DNA of 64,000 nucleotides from contig JAWKUA010000006.1 in NCBI GenBank assembly GCA_041398785.1, forward strand, positions 1-64,000. The letters run 5' to 3'. Positions 35,744 through 45,274 of the stretch are shown here, in pieces (positions within the stretch are counted from its first letter, which is position 1; the number at the start of each line of letters is the position of its first letter). The translations under genes and the position numbers were made by a program. The notes beneath the pieces were generated by a model. That model was not told the DNA's origin, ran no database searches, and saw only the letters and a list, made by a program, of their open reading frames with translations. This stretch comes from Planctomycetaceae bacterium (GTDB taxonomy: Bacteria > Planctomycetota > Planctomycetia > Planctomycetales > Planctomycetaceae).

Positions 35744-37738
35744 ATGCAACAGATCTTTCTGCTGGGCACATTCATCTGGCCGTACCGCCGGCGACTGATC
35801 CTGTCGGTCATCTGCGCGATGCTGGTGTCCGTGCTGTGGTCCATGAACCTGTCGATCACGTTTCCCGTGGTCCGCGTGCTGTTTGTCGACGACAGTCTGC
35901 ATTCGTACGTTGACGGGCAGATATCGTCCTACAAGGCGGACATCCGAAAAAACACGACGATCCTGGACGGGCTGCGGGACGATCAGATCCCCGAACGCGC
36001 GCGGATTCAGCGCCGGCTGAACGATGCTTCGCGGAACCTGCTGTTCAATCAGTGGCTGAAGGATGTCGTGATGCCGCTGGTGCCCGACAACAAGTTCCGG
36101 ACGGTGCTGCTGATTCTGGCGGTCGTCGTGCTGGCGACGGCCGTCAAGGGTGTGGCCATCTATGTTCAGGAACTGCTTGTCGGCGCGGTGGTCCATGCTT
36201 CCGCGAATGACATCCGGGCCGCAGCCTTCGACAGCGCTTTGCGGCTGGATTATCAGTCGCTGAACGCACTGGGCACGTCCACTTTGACATCCCGCCTGAC
36301 GAACGATGTCACGGAACTGAGCGTGGGCATGCGAATGTTCGGCGCACAACTGGTCCGCGAACCTCTGAAGGTTGCCTGCTGCATCATCGCGGCACTGTGG
36401 TTCAACTGGAGGCTGACGCTGGTCTCGCTGCTGGTCCTGCCGCTGATCGGCCTGCTGTTTTATCGGTCGGGACGCATCCTTCGCAGCGCCGCGCGAGACA
36501 CGATGGAGACCATGTCCGGCATCTACCACCGGGTGTCTGAGACGTTCGAGTCCATTCGCGTGGTCGTGGCGTTCGACGGAAGGCCGCACCATGAACAGCA
36601 GTTGCGGAAGGCCAACGACGAGTACTTTCAGCATTCCATGAAGATGGTGAAAGTCAGCGCCCTGATTCGGCCGGTGACGGAACTGCTGGGAATTGTCGCA
36701 TTCAGTGCGGTTTTGATTCCCGGAGCTTACATGGTGCTTAACGACACCGATCAGATCTGGGGAGTCAAGCTGGCCAACGGACCCCTGGGAATCGCGGAAC
36801 TGACGACGCTGTATGTTCTGCTGGCTGGAATCCTGGATCCGGTTCGCAAGCTGTCCGGCGTGTTTCCGCAGTTCAAGCGATCTCTGGGTGCTGCGGACCG
36901 CGTATTTGAAATTGTCGAGCAGCGGACGGAAATTCCCGAACCGGACGTTCCGACACGTCTGACGAAACACGGCGGAAGTATCACGTTCGACAACGTCTCG
37001 TTCCATTACCGAAACGCCTCGCCGGACCCGTCCGGCAACCTGTTGACGCTGCAGAACATCGATCTGGAAATTCCGTTCGGGCAGGTCGTCGCTGTCGTCG
37101 GCGGCAACGGGTCCGGCAAGTCAACTCTGCTTAGCCTGCTGCCGCGACTGATGGATCCCACGCAGGGCGAAGTCCGCATCGACGGCGTTGATACCCGAAA
37201 AATGCCGCTGCACGATCTGAGAAAACAGATCGGCCTGGTGACGCAGGACACGATTCTGTTTGACGAATCCATCTACGACAACGTCCTGTACGGCTGCCCG
37301 GAGGCCGACGCGGCTCAGGTCGAGGCCGCCATCCGCAATGCTCACGCCGCGGAATTTGTCGCGCTGCTGCCGGAAGGGCTGAACACGCGAGTCGGGCCCA
37401 GAGGACAGAAGCTGTCGGGAGGCCAGAAACAGCGGCTGGCGCTGGCGCGGGCCATCGTGCGGGATCCGTCGATCCTGATTCTCGACGAAGCGACTTCCGC
37501 CATCGACGCGGAAAGTGAAGTATTGATTTACAGGGCGCTGAAACGATATGCCCAGGGACGCACGGTGTTCGTGATCACTCACGTTATCAGTCAGACGTTT
37601 CTGGACCTGATTGACCGCGTCGTGGTGCTGAATCATGGCCGTGTGATTGCCCACGGCACTCACGACGAATTAGTGCGGACCTGTCCCGAATACGGCCGGC
37701 TTGTGCAGCCGGACGGCGGCACTCGAAAGGCCGCCTGA
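35744..37738 (+). CDS. MsbA-like ABC exporter (fused permease/ATPase)
   Basis: A 664-residue half transporter from the ATG at 35744 (no strong ribosome site). The N-terminal membrane domain has six predicted segments with a long polar insertion between the first two (about residues 45-105). The ATPase has Walker A (VGGNGSGKST), the signature LSGGQKQR, and Walker B (ILILDEATSAID). Homodimers of this class flip lipids, lipid A or drugs. The insertion is unlike E. coli MsbA. It is followed after 130 bases by a methyltransferase gene, but no clear common operon is shown. Confidence 0.93.
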   Translation: MQQIFLLGTFIWPYRRRLILSVICAMLVSVLWSMNLSITFPVVRVLFVDDSLHSYVDGQISSYKADIRKNTTILDGLRDDQIPERARIQRRLNDASRNLLFNQWLKDVVMPLVPDNKFRTVLLILAVVVLATAVKGVAIYVQELLVGAVVHASANDIRAAAFDSALRLDYQSLNALGTSTLTSRLTNDVTELSVGMRMFGAQLVREPLKVACCIIAALWFNWRLTLVSLLVLPLIGLLFYRSGRILRSAARDTMETMSGIYHRVSETFESIRVVVAFDGRPHHEQQLRKANDEYFQHSMKMVKVSALIRPVTELLGIVAFSAVLIPGAYMVLNDTDQIWGVKLANGPLGIAELTTLYVLLAGILDPVRKLSGVFPQFKRSLGAADRVFEIVEQRTEIPEPDVPTRLTKHGGSITFDNVSFHYRNASPDPSGNLLTLQNIDLEIPFGQVVAVVGGNGSGKSTLLSLLPRLMDPTQGEVRIDGVDTRKMPLHDLRKQIGLVTQDTILFDESIYDNVLYGCPEADAAQVEAAIRNAHAAEFVALLPEGLNTRVGPRGQKLSGGQKQRLALARAIVRDPSILILDEATSAIDAESEVLIYRALKRYAQGRTVFVITHVISQTFLDLIDRVVVLNHGRVIAHGTHDELVRTCPEYGRLVQPDGGTRKAA

Positions 37739-37867
37739 CGGCGAAACGGGTGGGTTTCCGGCCTGCCTTGGTCGGCCAACAGTTGAACGACATCGGACTC
37801 GGTGTTCCGCACTTTTCCCGACACCGTTCCGCCTTCGGGCAGAGATGCCACCACGGAGACTGCGAAG

Positions 37868-38845
37868 ATGGAAACTTCAACGCCCTGCGACCTCTGTCAG
37901 CAAAACGACTTCGCGACGGTTGCCGACCGCGATCGCCACGGTCGACCGCTGCTGACAGCCATCTGCCGTCACTGCGGTCTGGTGAGGCACGCGACGGTGC
38001 CGACTGAGTCCGAACTGCAGCAGTTCTACTCGACGATTTATCGCGAGGAATACAACGGCGAACGCACTCCGGGGCCGCGGCGAGTCATGCGGGCCTGGAA
38101 CAACGGCGAACGGATCTGTGGCCAGGTGGCTCCGCTGCTGCCAAGGAACGCTCGCGTTCTGGAAGTCGGTGCCGGCATCGGGTGTACAGTGAAAGTCTTT
38201 GAACGAGCCGGTTTTCGCGCCGAAGGCATCGATCCCGGCGGTGAGTTCCTGAAGTTCTCACGCGATCAACTGCATACCAATGTGCGAATCTGCAACCTGT
38301 ATGATCTGCAGCCGCAGCACCAGTACGACGCCGTATTGCTGGTGCATGTGATTGAGCATCTGAGATCTCCGTCAACCGCCGTGAAACAGATCGCCGGCCT
38401 GCTGAAGCCGGGTGGAATGCTGTACGTCGAGTGTCCGAACCTGCAGGCTCCGTTCGCCCGTCGGAGTCAGCTCTTCCACGCTGCTCATATCTTCAACTTC
38501 GTGCCGGAGACGCTGCAGTGTCTGGCACAGGCATGCGGATTTCGGCTTCGCAAACGCTTTGGAGACCAGCAGGACGTTAATCTGCAAATGCTGTTTCAGC
38601 ACACCGGCGAATGCCGCCTGGACATCGATTCCCGCGTTTGCGGCGAAACGGTCGAGGGCCTGAATCGTGCGAACCCAGTGCCCTATCACCTGCGGTGGCG
38701 ATATCTGACCGAACGATTTCAAAAGGTCGCCGGGTATGCTCGCGAGCACCTGTCGTCGAAAACGTTTGTGAGCGACCTGATCGAAGAATGCGGCTGCGGT
38801 CCCGAGGATCACGAACACCAGCCGCCATCATCACGAGCGGCGTAG
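37868..38845 (+). CDS. Class I SAM-dependent methyltransferase with N-terminal zinc ribbon
   Basis: A 325-residue protein from the ATG at 37868 with GGAG upstream. The N-terminus has CDLC and a second CRHC, a putative zinc-binding module. The Rossmann-type SAM-binding motif is VLEVGAGIGC, followed by the acidic residue at GIDPG and LKPGG near the usual position. It resembles sugar/hydroxycinnamate-type C- or O-methyltransferases of the Methyltransf_12/23 group, with no clear substrate. It lies after the ABC exporter, perhaps modifying the same surface compound; that is inference. Confidence 0.87.
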   Translation: METSTPCDLCQQNDFATVADRDRHGRPLLTAICRHCGLVRHATVPTESELQQFYSTIYREEYNGERTPGPRRVMRAWNNGERICGQVAPLLPRNARVLEVGAGIGCTVKVFERAGFRAEGIDPGGEFLKFSRDQLHTNVRICNLYDLQPQHQYDAVLLVHVIEHLRSPSTAVKQIAGLLKPGGMLYVECPNLQAPFARRSQLFHAAHIFNFVPETLQCLAQACGFRLRKRFGDQQDVNLQMLFQHTGECRLDIDSRVCGETVEGLNRANPVPYHLRWRYLTERFQKVAGYAREHLSSKTFVSDLIEECGCGPEDHEHQPPSSRAA

Positions 38846-39025
38846 CAGACTCCAAACGGCGATCTGCCCCGAGCCTGCCTGCTTCGTTCGTCCGACTTCT
38901 TCCCTTTGGCCTTTGGCCGGGAACAGAGCAACGCCGCGCGACGAGACTCCTGCTGGTTGAAGTCGCTGCAATAACAGAAACGGGAAATCATTACCTCACG
39001 AGCAATTCCAGAGGGGAGCACCAGG

Positions 39026-40270
39026 ATGATCGGTCGGATCGGACAACTGTTGATTGCCTCCGCGCTGCTGAACGGGACAGCCTGCGCCGACGACTGGGCT
39101 CAGTTTCTGGGACCGCATCGCAACGGCCATTCCGCGGAAAAGGGATTGATCGACACGTTTCCACAGGATGGTCCGGCCGTCGTCTGGCGGACTGCACTGG
39201 GAGTCGGCATGTCGGGAATCGCGATTGCTGACGGCACCGCGTTCACGCTGTATCAGGACGACGACGACCAGTTCGCGGTTGCTTTAGATGCCGCTTCCGG
39301 CAAACCGAAGTGGCATAAGAAGCTGGCGGCGGCCTACATGAACGGAATGGGCAACGGTCCGCGAGCGACGCCGACAGTCAGCGACGGCAAGGTGTTTGTG
39401 TTCACAGGCGAAGGTATTCTGTCAGCGCTGAACGCGGAGTCCGGTGAAGTCGCCTGGTCCGTGAACGCCGTCTCCGAAGCAGGCGGCGAGCCCGCGGAGT
39501 ACGGCATGGCTTCGTCGCCGCTGGTCATCGACAAGACCGTGGTCGTCCATGCCGGCGGCGAAACGGGATCGGTCGCGGCGTTCAACGTCACGAACGGAAA
39601 GAAGATCTGGCAGGCCGGTACCGGGGCCGCCGGCTATTCGGCACCGCTGGCAATGACATTGTCCGGCCGAAAGCAGGTCGTTTCGTTCGTCGGAACGTCC
39701 GTGCTCGGCATCGATCCGGCTTCCGGGAAGGTGTTGTGGCAGCATCCCTGGATCACCGACTACGAATGCAACATCGCCGGTCCCGTTGCGTTGTCTGCGG
39801 ATTCGCTGCTGATTTCCTCCGGCGAAAATCACGGTGCGGCTGTGCTGAAGATCGCCGGATCGGGGGATTCCCTTCAACCGGAAGTCGTCTGGCAGTCGGA
39901 AGGCCCGGACAGCGTTCTGCGAGCCGAATGGCAGACTCCCGTTCTGATCGACGGCTACCTTTACGGCATGGACAACATCGGCAGCGCGGGACCGATCACC
40001 AACCTGGTGTGCGTGCGAGCGTCCGACGGTGAACAGGTCTGGCGAAAAGACCGCTTCGGCAAGAGCAACCTGATTGCCGCTGACGGAAAGCTGTTTATCA
40101 GCACGATGAAGGGAGAACTGGTGATTGTAAAAGCCACTCCCGACGGCTTCACTGAATCCGCGCGAGCTGAAGTGCTGGGGATGACGCGGCAGGCGCCGGC
40201 GATCTCGGGCGGGCGGCTGTATCTGCGTGACGATCAGGAAGTCGTCTGTCTGGACGTCCGCCGAAAATGA
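39026..40270 (+). CDS. PQQ-like beta-propeller exported protein
   Basis: A 414-residue protein with a signal peptide (IGQLLIASALLNGTACA, about residues 6-22) and a PQQ-enzyme-type eight-bladed propeller. Blades repeat the pattern GxxxALNAESGEVAW, GSVAAFNVTNGKKIW and GIDPASGKVLWQH. Such proteins in Planctomycetes are usually of unknown role and resemble BamB or quinoprotein dehydrogenase propellers. I see no quinone-binding residues that would prove catalysis. The gene ends 13 bases before a small hypothetical ORF. Confidence 0.9.
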   Translation: MIGRIGQLLIASALLNGTACADDWAQFLGPHRNGHSAEKGLIDTFPQDGPAVVWRTALGVGMSGIAIADGTAFTLYQDDDDQFAVALDAASGKPKWHKKLAAAYMNGMGNGPRATPTVSDGKVFVFTGEGILSALNAESGEVAWSVNAVSEAGGEPAEYGMASSPLVIDKTVVVHAGGETGSVAAFNVTNGKKIWQAGTGAAGYSAPLAMTLSGRKQVVSFVGTSVLGIDPASGKVLWQHPWITDYECNIAGPVALSADSLLISSGENHGAAVLKIAGSGDSLQPEVVWQSEGPDSVLRAEWQTPVLIDGYLYGMDNIGSAGPITNLVCVRASDGEQVWRKDRFGKSNLIAADGKLFISTMKGELVIVKATPDGFTESARAEVLGMTRQAPAISGGRLYLRDDQEVVCLDVRRK

Positions 40271-40283
40271 CCGCAGAGCCGGC

Positions 40284-40619
40284 ATGATTCCCGTTTGCCC
40301 GTTGAAGCCTTGGGGCGAAAGTCCGGTTTACGGGTACCCGGGCACACGTTCGCTGCCGCTGCAGAATCGGGAATTTTCGGATTCCTGTTATGGAGCACCG
40401 GGATTCGTGGCCGATGAAATCCGCGCCGCGCTGCGTGACGGTGCCCGACACGTGTCAGAACGCGTGATGCGACCGGAACTGTCGATTCGATCGTCACAGT
40501 TCGCCGGAATTGTCCCGCCGGACGTTGACAATTCGCAACGAATTCCGGCAGACGGTACTCCTGTCGGCAATCCTGCGATTAAGGAAATCCTCCAGACCGT
40601 CTCCCGCCAGATTCTCTGA
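40284..40619 (+). CDS. Small hypothetical protein
   Basis: A 111-residue ORF with a Pro/Gly/Tyr-rich start and a helical, Arg-rich middle (FVADEIRAALRDGARHVSER). No domain recognised and no strong ribosome site. It lies between the propeller gene and the BON-domain gene, separated from the latter by ten bases. The opposite-strand ORF in this place is more Ser/Arg-rich and less plausible. Confidence 0.4.
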   Translation: MIPVCPLKPWGESPVYGYPGTRSLPLQNREFSDSCYGAPGFVADEIRAALRDGARHVSERVMRPELSIRSSQFAGIVPPDVDNSQRIPADGTPVGNPAIKEILQTVSRQIL

Positions 40620-40629
40620 CCCCGGTGCC

Positions 40630-40866
40630 ATGCAGAATCCTTCTTCTGAACGTTACTTGCGAGTGGATCCGCAACACGAATTGCAGCAGATGCTGCGCCG
40701 GACGGCTGTTCGGTTGTTCGGAAACGCCGTGGACGTTTCCCTGAATGATGATCACGTGCTGCTGACCGGACGCGTTGCCAACTGGCACGAAAAGCAGCTC
40801 GCTCAGGAGACTGTCCGTCCACAGGCGATGCCGCGACCGATCCGCAACGAAATCGTCGTGGCCTGA
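40630..40866 (+). CDS. Small BON-domain protein
   Basis: A 78-residue protein from the ATG at 40630. It reads as a single BON domain: DVSLNDDHVLLTGRVANWHEKQLAQE and a final IRNEIVV. BON domains bind phospholipid or occur in osmotically induced proteins. No signal peptide is visible, so it may be cytoplasmic. The function is not known. Confidence 0.8.
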   Translation: MQNPSSERYLRVDPQHELQQMLRRTAVRLFGNAVDVSLNDDHVLLTGRVANWHEKQLAQETVRPQAMPRPIRNEIVVA

Positions 40867-40879
40867 TCGACACGTCGTC

Positions 40880-40908
40880 GCGGCTGCAATCGCAACCGCT
40901 GCCTTTTC
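40880..40908 (+). terminator. Weak terminator candidate after the BON gene
   Basis: GCGGCTGC (40880-40887) pairs, with one mismatch, with GCAACCGC (40892-40899) around a four-base loop, followed by TGCCTTTT. It is weak because the T-run is short and offset. Confidence 0.3.
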
Positions 40909-40987
40909 GGATCGAACGAAAGACGCGCTCCGCGCTCAAAACGCCGGATAACCGGTGATTTTTGACACTGCCGGGGGCCGCTGCCGG

Positions 40988-41016
40988 TTCACTTTGGACC
41001 GCCGTTCTGCTATATT
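40988..41016 (+). promoter_or_regulatory. Candidate sigma-70-type promoter of gyrA
   Basis: TTCACT (40988-40993) and TATATT (41011-41016) are separated by exactly 17 bases. They match the -35 and -10 consensus at four and five of six positions. Transcription from here would give a leader of about 170 bases before the gyrase start. Planctomycete promoters are poorly defined, so the call is tentative. Confidence 0.45.
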
Positions 41017-41193
41017 TCGTCGCGTCAAGTGCGGATGCGTAACTTGATTTCAGCCAATGCTTTATGGCACGAAGCGACTGTTGCCGGGGTGGCCGGTCGG
41101 TGCTGATGTCAGGCCGGCAGCGGCAAGTCGGCGGAATGCCCGCGGATGGTCTGATTTTCGACGTCGGGCAGCTCGCCCAAAGGAGTAATTCGG

Positions 41194-43974
41194 TTGTCCA
41201 CTGACGATCCCACTGGTGAGATTCCCGTTCCCGGTGACCCTCGCATTCTGCGGACTGACATTCAGGACGAGATGCGGAACAGCTATCTGACGTACGCGAT
41301 GAGCGTCATCATCAGTCGTGCGCTGCCGGACGCTCGCGACGGCCTGAAACCATCACAGCGCAGAATTCTGGTCGCGATGAACGACCTGAATCTGGGGCCG
41401 GGAGGCAGTCGGAAAAAGTGTGCCAAGATCGCCGGCGATACCAGCGGCAACTATCACCCTCACGGCGAAGGAGCCATCTATCCGACGCTGGTCCGCATGG
41501 CTCAGGAATGGACCATGCGCGAAGTTCTGATCGACAAGCAGGGCAACTTCGGGTCGCTGGCCGGACTGCCTCCCGCAGCCATGCGTTACACGGAAGCCAG
41601 GCTGTCCGGCGCCGCGGCCGAAATGCTGCGGGATCTGGATCGCGACACCGTCGAGTTTGCTCCGACCTACGACAACGACCGCTTGGAACCTGTCGTCCTG
41701 CCGTCGCGGTTTCCTAATCTGCTGGTCAACGGTTCCACGGGTATCGCCGTGGGAATGGCGACCAGCATGCCGCCTCACAACATGGCCGAAGTGTGTGCCG
41801 CGGTGATTCAGATCATCGATGAACCGGATTCGTCGATTGACGACATCCTGGAAGTTCTGCCCGGTCCCGATTTTCCAACGGGCGGCATCATCTGCGGCCG
41901 GATGGGCATTCGTCAGGCGTATCTGACCGGACGGTCAACGATCACGCTGCGAGCCCGCACTCACTTTGAAACCGAAAAGAACGCCGACGTCATTGTCGTC
42001 ACAGAGATTCCATACCAGGACACGCGCGACCGCATCCGGGAAAAGCTGGAACTGCTGGTCCGCGACGAACGCATCAAGGGCATCGCCCGCATTGTCGACC
42101 TGACGGACCGCACGATTCCGCAGTGGCAGGTTCGTTTGCACATCGTGCTGAAACGCGACGCCGACAAGGACGTGGTGCTGAATCAGTTGTTTCAGTTTTC
42201 TCCGCTGCAGACAACGGTCAGCATGATTCACCTGGCGCTGGACGGCAATCGTCCGCAGTTGATGAACATTCGCATGCTGCTGGACGCGTTCGTGCGGCAT
42301 CGCGTCGACGTGATTCGGCGGCGGACGGAATTTCTGCTGCGGGAAGCTCGCCGGCGCAAGCACACCGTCGAAGGGCTGCTGCTGGCGCAGGTCGATATCG
42401 ACCGTGTGATCCGGACAATTCGCGAATCCGCCAGCCGAGCCGCCGCGAAGGATGCTCTGCAGAAGATTCCCGTACCGGCGGAGATGGTCGCGAGGGCCCT
42501 CGGCGAAAAAGGATTCGCCGACTATCAGCAGGAACAGGGAGTCGCCGATGAATACTTCCTGTCAGCGAACCAGTCCGAAGCGATTGTCTCCATGCAACTG
42601 GGTTCGCTGGCCAACCTGGAACGCGAAAAACTGCAGGGCGAACACGCCACGCTGCTGGACAACATCGCCGATTACCTGCACCTGCTCAGCGACGAAGCCA
42701 ACATTCGCGCGGTGATCCGGCAGGACATGGAAGAGCTGAAAGCGAAGTACAGCGACAGGCGCCGCACGACAATCAGCGATGAAGAACTGGGCGAATACGA
42801 CAAGGAAGCGCTGATCACCGAAGAATCCATGGTGGTGACGCTGTCGCAGCGCGGATACATCAAGCGGACTCCGCTGCACACGTACGAAGCTCAGAACCGC
42901 GGCGGCAAGGGAATTCGCGGAGCCGCCTCCGACGAAGAAGATGCCATCGAGCACCTGTTCGTTTCCAGCACGCACGATTATCTGCTGTTCTTCACCGACC
43001 GCGGTCGCGTTCACTGGCTGAAGGTGTATGACCTGCCGCTGCAGGCGCGCACCGCGAAGGGCCGGGCTCTGGCGAATGTCATCACGCTGGATGAAAACGA
43101 AGGCATCTCCAACTGCTTCAGCGTGCGGTACTTCCCCGACGATCAATACCTGATGATCGCAACCCGCAAGGGTCTGGTGAAGAAGACGTCTTTGTCCGCG
43201 TACGGCCGGCCGATGAAGGGCGGTATCATCGCCATCCGTCTGGATGACGACGATGCTCTGGTCGACGTCAGAATTGTTCAGGGTGACGACGACGTCGTGA
43301 TCAGTACGTCGGGAGGCATGGCGATCCGGTTTTCTCACGAAGACGCGCGGCCGATGGGCCGGGCCACCCGCGGCGTGAAAGGCATCAACCTGTCGAAGGA
43401 CGAAGTTGTCGTCGGAATGGTTGTCGCCGAGGAAGACCACACGCTGCTGACCGTCTGCGAAAAGGGCTATGGCAAACGGACACCCTTCGGTCCGGGCGTG
43501 ACGGCGACCGATGACGAAGACGAATCCGGCACGGAAACGGAAGCTGACGCCGACAGCGAAAGCGCCGTCAGCAGCAGTGCTCAGTATCGTCGTCAGCGAC
43601 GCGGCGGCAAGGGGCTGCGGGACATCAAAACGACCGCTCGCAACGGCAGCGTCGTCGACGCGCTGTCCGTCCGCGATGATGACGAAGTGCTGATGGTGAC
43701 GTCGAAAGGCAAGATTCAGCGACTGAGGGCTTCCGACATCAGCACCATCGGACGAAACACGCAGGGAGTGCGAATCATTCGTCTGGACGACGACGATACT
43801 CTGGCATCCTGCGCCGTCATTGCCAGCGAATCTCTCAAAGAACCGCCGGCCACCTACGCGACCACGCCAGCCGCAACCGCCAGCGCCGCGACCGAACCCG
43901 CAGTTCCGCCGGCAGCGGCGCCGCCGATCGATGAAACGGCCACTGACGACGCGACCGGCGACGATTCGGAGTAG
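41194..43974 (+). CDS. gyrA: DNA gyrase subunit A
   Basis: A 926-residue GyrA, starting at TTG (41194) with AAAGGAG nine bases upstream. The winged-helix domain has the catalytic Tyr132 in AMRYTEARL; the beta-pinwheel carries a clear GyrA box QRRGGKG at 801-807, which distinguishes it from ParC. The quinolone-determining region reads HPHGEGAIYP (88-97), so the residues equivalent to E. coli S83 and D87 are G93 and P97. An acidic insert (about 775-795) and an Ala/Pro-rich tail extend the C-terminus beyond usual length. The type fits a planctomycete GyrA paralogue, but no gyrB neighbours it. Confidence 0.95.
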   Translation: MSTDDPTGEIPVPGDPRILRTDIQDEMRNSYLTYAMSVIISRALPDARDGLKPSQRRILVAMNDLNLGPGGSRKKCAKIAGDTSGNYHPHGEGAIYPTLVRMAQEWTMREVLIDKQGNFGSLAGLPPAAMRYTEARLSGAAAEMLRDLDRDTVEFAPTYDNDRLEPVVLPSRFPNLLVNGSTGIAVGMATSMPPHNMAEVCAAVIQIIDEPDSSIDDILEVLPGPDFPTGGIICGRMGIRQAYLTGRSTITLRARTHFETEKNADVIVVTEIPYQDTRDRIREKLELLVRDERIKGIARIVDLTDRTIPQWQVRLHIVLKRDADKDVVLNQLFQFSPLQTTVSMIHLALDGNRPQLMNIRMLLDAFVRHRVDVIRRRTEFLLREARRRKHTVEGLLLAQVDIDRVIRTIRESASRAAAKDALQKIPVPAEMVARALGEKGFADYQQEQGVADEYFLSANQSEAIVSMQLGSLANLEREKLQGEHATLLDNIADYLHLLSDEANIRAVIRQDMEELKAKYSDRRRTTISDEELGEYDKEALITEESMVVTLSQRGYIKRTPLHTYEAQNRGGKGIRGAASDEEDAIEHLFVSSTHDYLLFFTDRGRVHWLKVYDLPLQARTAKGRALANVITLDENEGISNCFSVRYFPDDQYLMIATRKGLVKKTSLSAYGRPMKGGIIAIRLDDDDALVDVRIVQGDDDVVISTSGGMAIRFSHEDARPMGRATRGVKGINLSKDEVVVGMVVAEEDHTLLTVCEKGYGKRTPFGPGVTATDDEDESGTETEADADSESAVSSSAQYRRQRRGGKGLRDIKTTARNGSVVDALSVRDDDEVLMVTSKGKIQRLRASDISTIGRNTQGVRIIRLDDDDTLASCAVIASESLKEPPATYATTPAATASAATEPAVPPAAAPPIDETATDDATGDDSE

Positions 43975-44002
43975 CTTCCTGTTGCCGGTTCACCATAGTC
44001 GA

Positions 44003-44911
44003 TCACGCTCCCTGGCGAGCGATCTCGGCCGCGTCGCGCCAGAGTTCGTCGCTGAGTCGAATGATGTCGATGACCGTCCAGATCGCCAGTCCGGCAGAAA
44101 GCAGTTCTCCCACAGGCAGCGGACCGTCCGCGGCGGACATCAGCGCCGCCGCCGCTCCTCGCGCGGCGAAGCGCTTGGCAACAGCCTTCCAGAAATACTT
44201 CCAGCCAACAGTCGCCGTCGCCGCCACCGCCAGAGAAATGCCGAGAGCTTTGGCAAGATCACTGAGCTGCCGATTGGACTGAAAGGCGGGCGCCAGATCG
44301 ATGGGACGAAATCCGCCGGTCCCCTTCTGTTTGTTGATTTCCCGCACGATGTAGGCCAGCAGCAGAGCCAGAGTCGCCAGTTCAAGTGTGCCGTTGGATT
44401 CCAGACACAGCTTGTAAACAATCAGTCCCGGAAGCACTCTGCGGACGCGCAGAAAGACTCGCAGTGCCGTGCCATACGACGCGATGTTGTGATCGCGTGG
44501 CGTGAAGACGCTGCCCGCGCGATAGGGCAGCCGGTAGTGCAGATAAACGGCGCTCAGTTTGCCGACCTTGTCGGCACCTTCCTTCATGCCGTTCGTGGAC
44601 TCCGGCTTGACTTCATAGAATGCCTTTTCTGATGGCTTGTGGACCAGGAAATCGGGAATCTTCGCCAGCTTCTGCGCCCACGCTCGCGCGAAGTAATCCC
44701 GCTGCATCTGTTCGGTGAAATGCGGATTATTGGCTGCCAGAAACAGCAGGTACGCGGCGGGATTGTGGTGATCCCGAAACACCTCCGTGCCCTGCCGAAC
44801 GTACGTTTTGAGAAAATCCGCGTAGATCAGTTCTTCCGCGATGGCACCGAAAACGGACGCCTCGGTGCTGGAGATTCCCGGGATCTCGCTGGGAGCGATA
44901 CAACCCTGCAT
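44003..44911 (-). CDS. PD-(D/E)XK-like protein with toxin-like hydrophobic C-terminus
   Basis: A 302-residue protein, start at the ATG at 44911 with AGGAGG about seven bases upstream. An N-terminal helix with AEELI, then IPD87 and YE100VK102, form a PD-(D/E)XK-like nuclease motif with correct spacing. The C-terminal half (about 215-290) is hydrophobic and reads like the Ala/Gly-rich ADGPLPVGELLSAGLAIW segment found near polymorphic-toxin modules. No immunity-type gene is evident nearby. No other function is recognised; nuclease activity is inference. Confidence 0.7.
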   Translation of the reverse strand: MQGCIAPSEIPGISSTEASVFGAIAEELIYADFLKTYVRQGTEVFRDHHNPAAYLLFLAANNPHFTEQMQRDYFARAWAQKLAKIPDFLVHKPSEKAFYEVKPESTNGMKEGADKVGKLSAVYLHYRLPYRAGSVFTPRDHNIASYGTALRVFLRVRRVLPGLIVYKLCLESNGTLELATLALLLAYIVREINKQKGTGGFRPIDLAPAFQSNRQLSDLAKALGISLAVAATATVGWKYFWKAVAKRFAARGAAAALMSAADGPLPVGELLSAGLAIWTVIDIIRLSDELWRDAAEIARQGA

Positions 44912-45274
44912 GTCAGTGCCTCCTGTCAAAAGTCGATACCGTCAGAATCCGGCGGTGCGTTGTCGAGGCCCGACAGTTGGAATTGCGGACATCGCCGGCG
45001 GCTTTGCTTCCTGGAAATGAATGCCGCCAGCCGCGAAGTTCCGCGACCGGAAGATCATCGCACGCGGCGCCGGCCGGATCAAGAACCACCGCAAAGCCTT
45101 CCTTCCGCGGGAGTGCGAAGGCCATGGCGGTGAATTCTGAGATAGGCTCCGGGACGATCCGCGACGCCTGAGTTCCCGGCGCCATGCCTTGACGTTCGCG
45201 TCGTGAAAAGTCCATGCTGCAGCCGCGAAACCGAAAGCGACTGAAACAGATTCTGCATATCCCGGAGACCTGTC
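44912..45274. other. Intergenic region between divergent genes
   Basis: About 360 bases between the PD-(D/E)XK-like gene and the TolB-like gene. Both starts diverge from here. No ORF with family resemblance and no clear promoter was seen. Confidence 0.35.

Noticed and set aside
35426..37006. Minus-strand ORF opposite the ABC exporter
   Set aside because: Gln/Arg/His-rich shadow; the plus strand carries complete ABC motifs.
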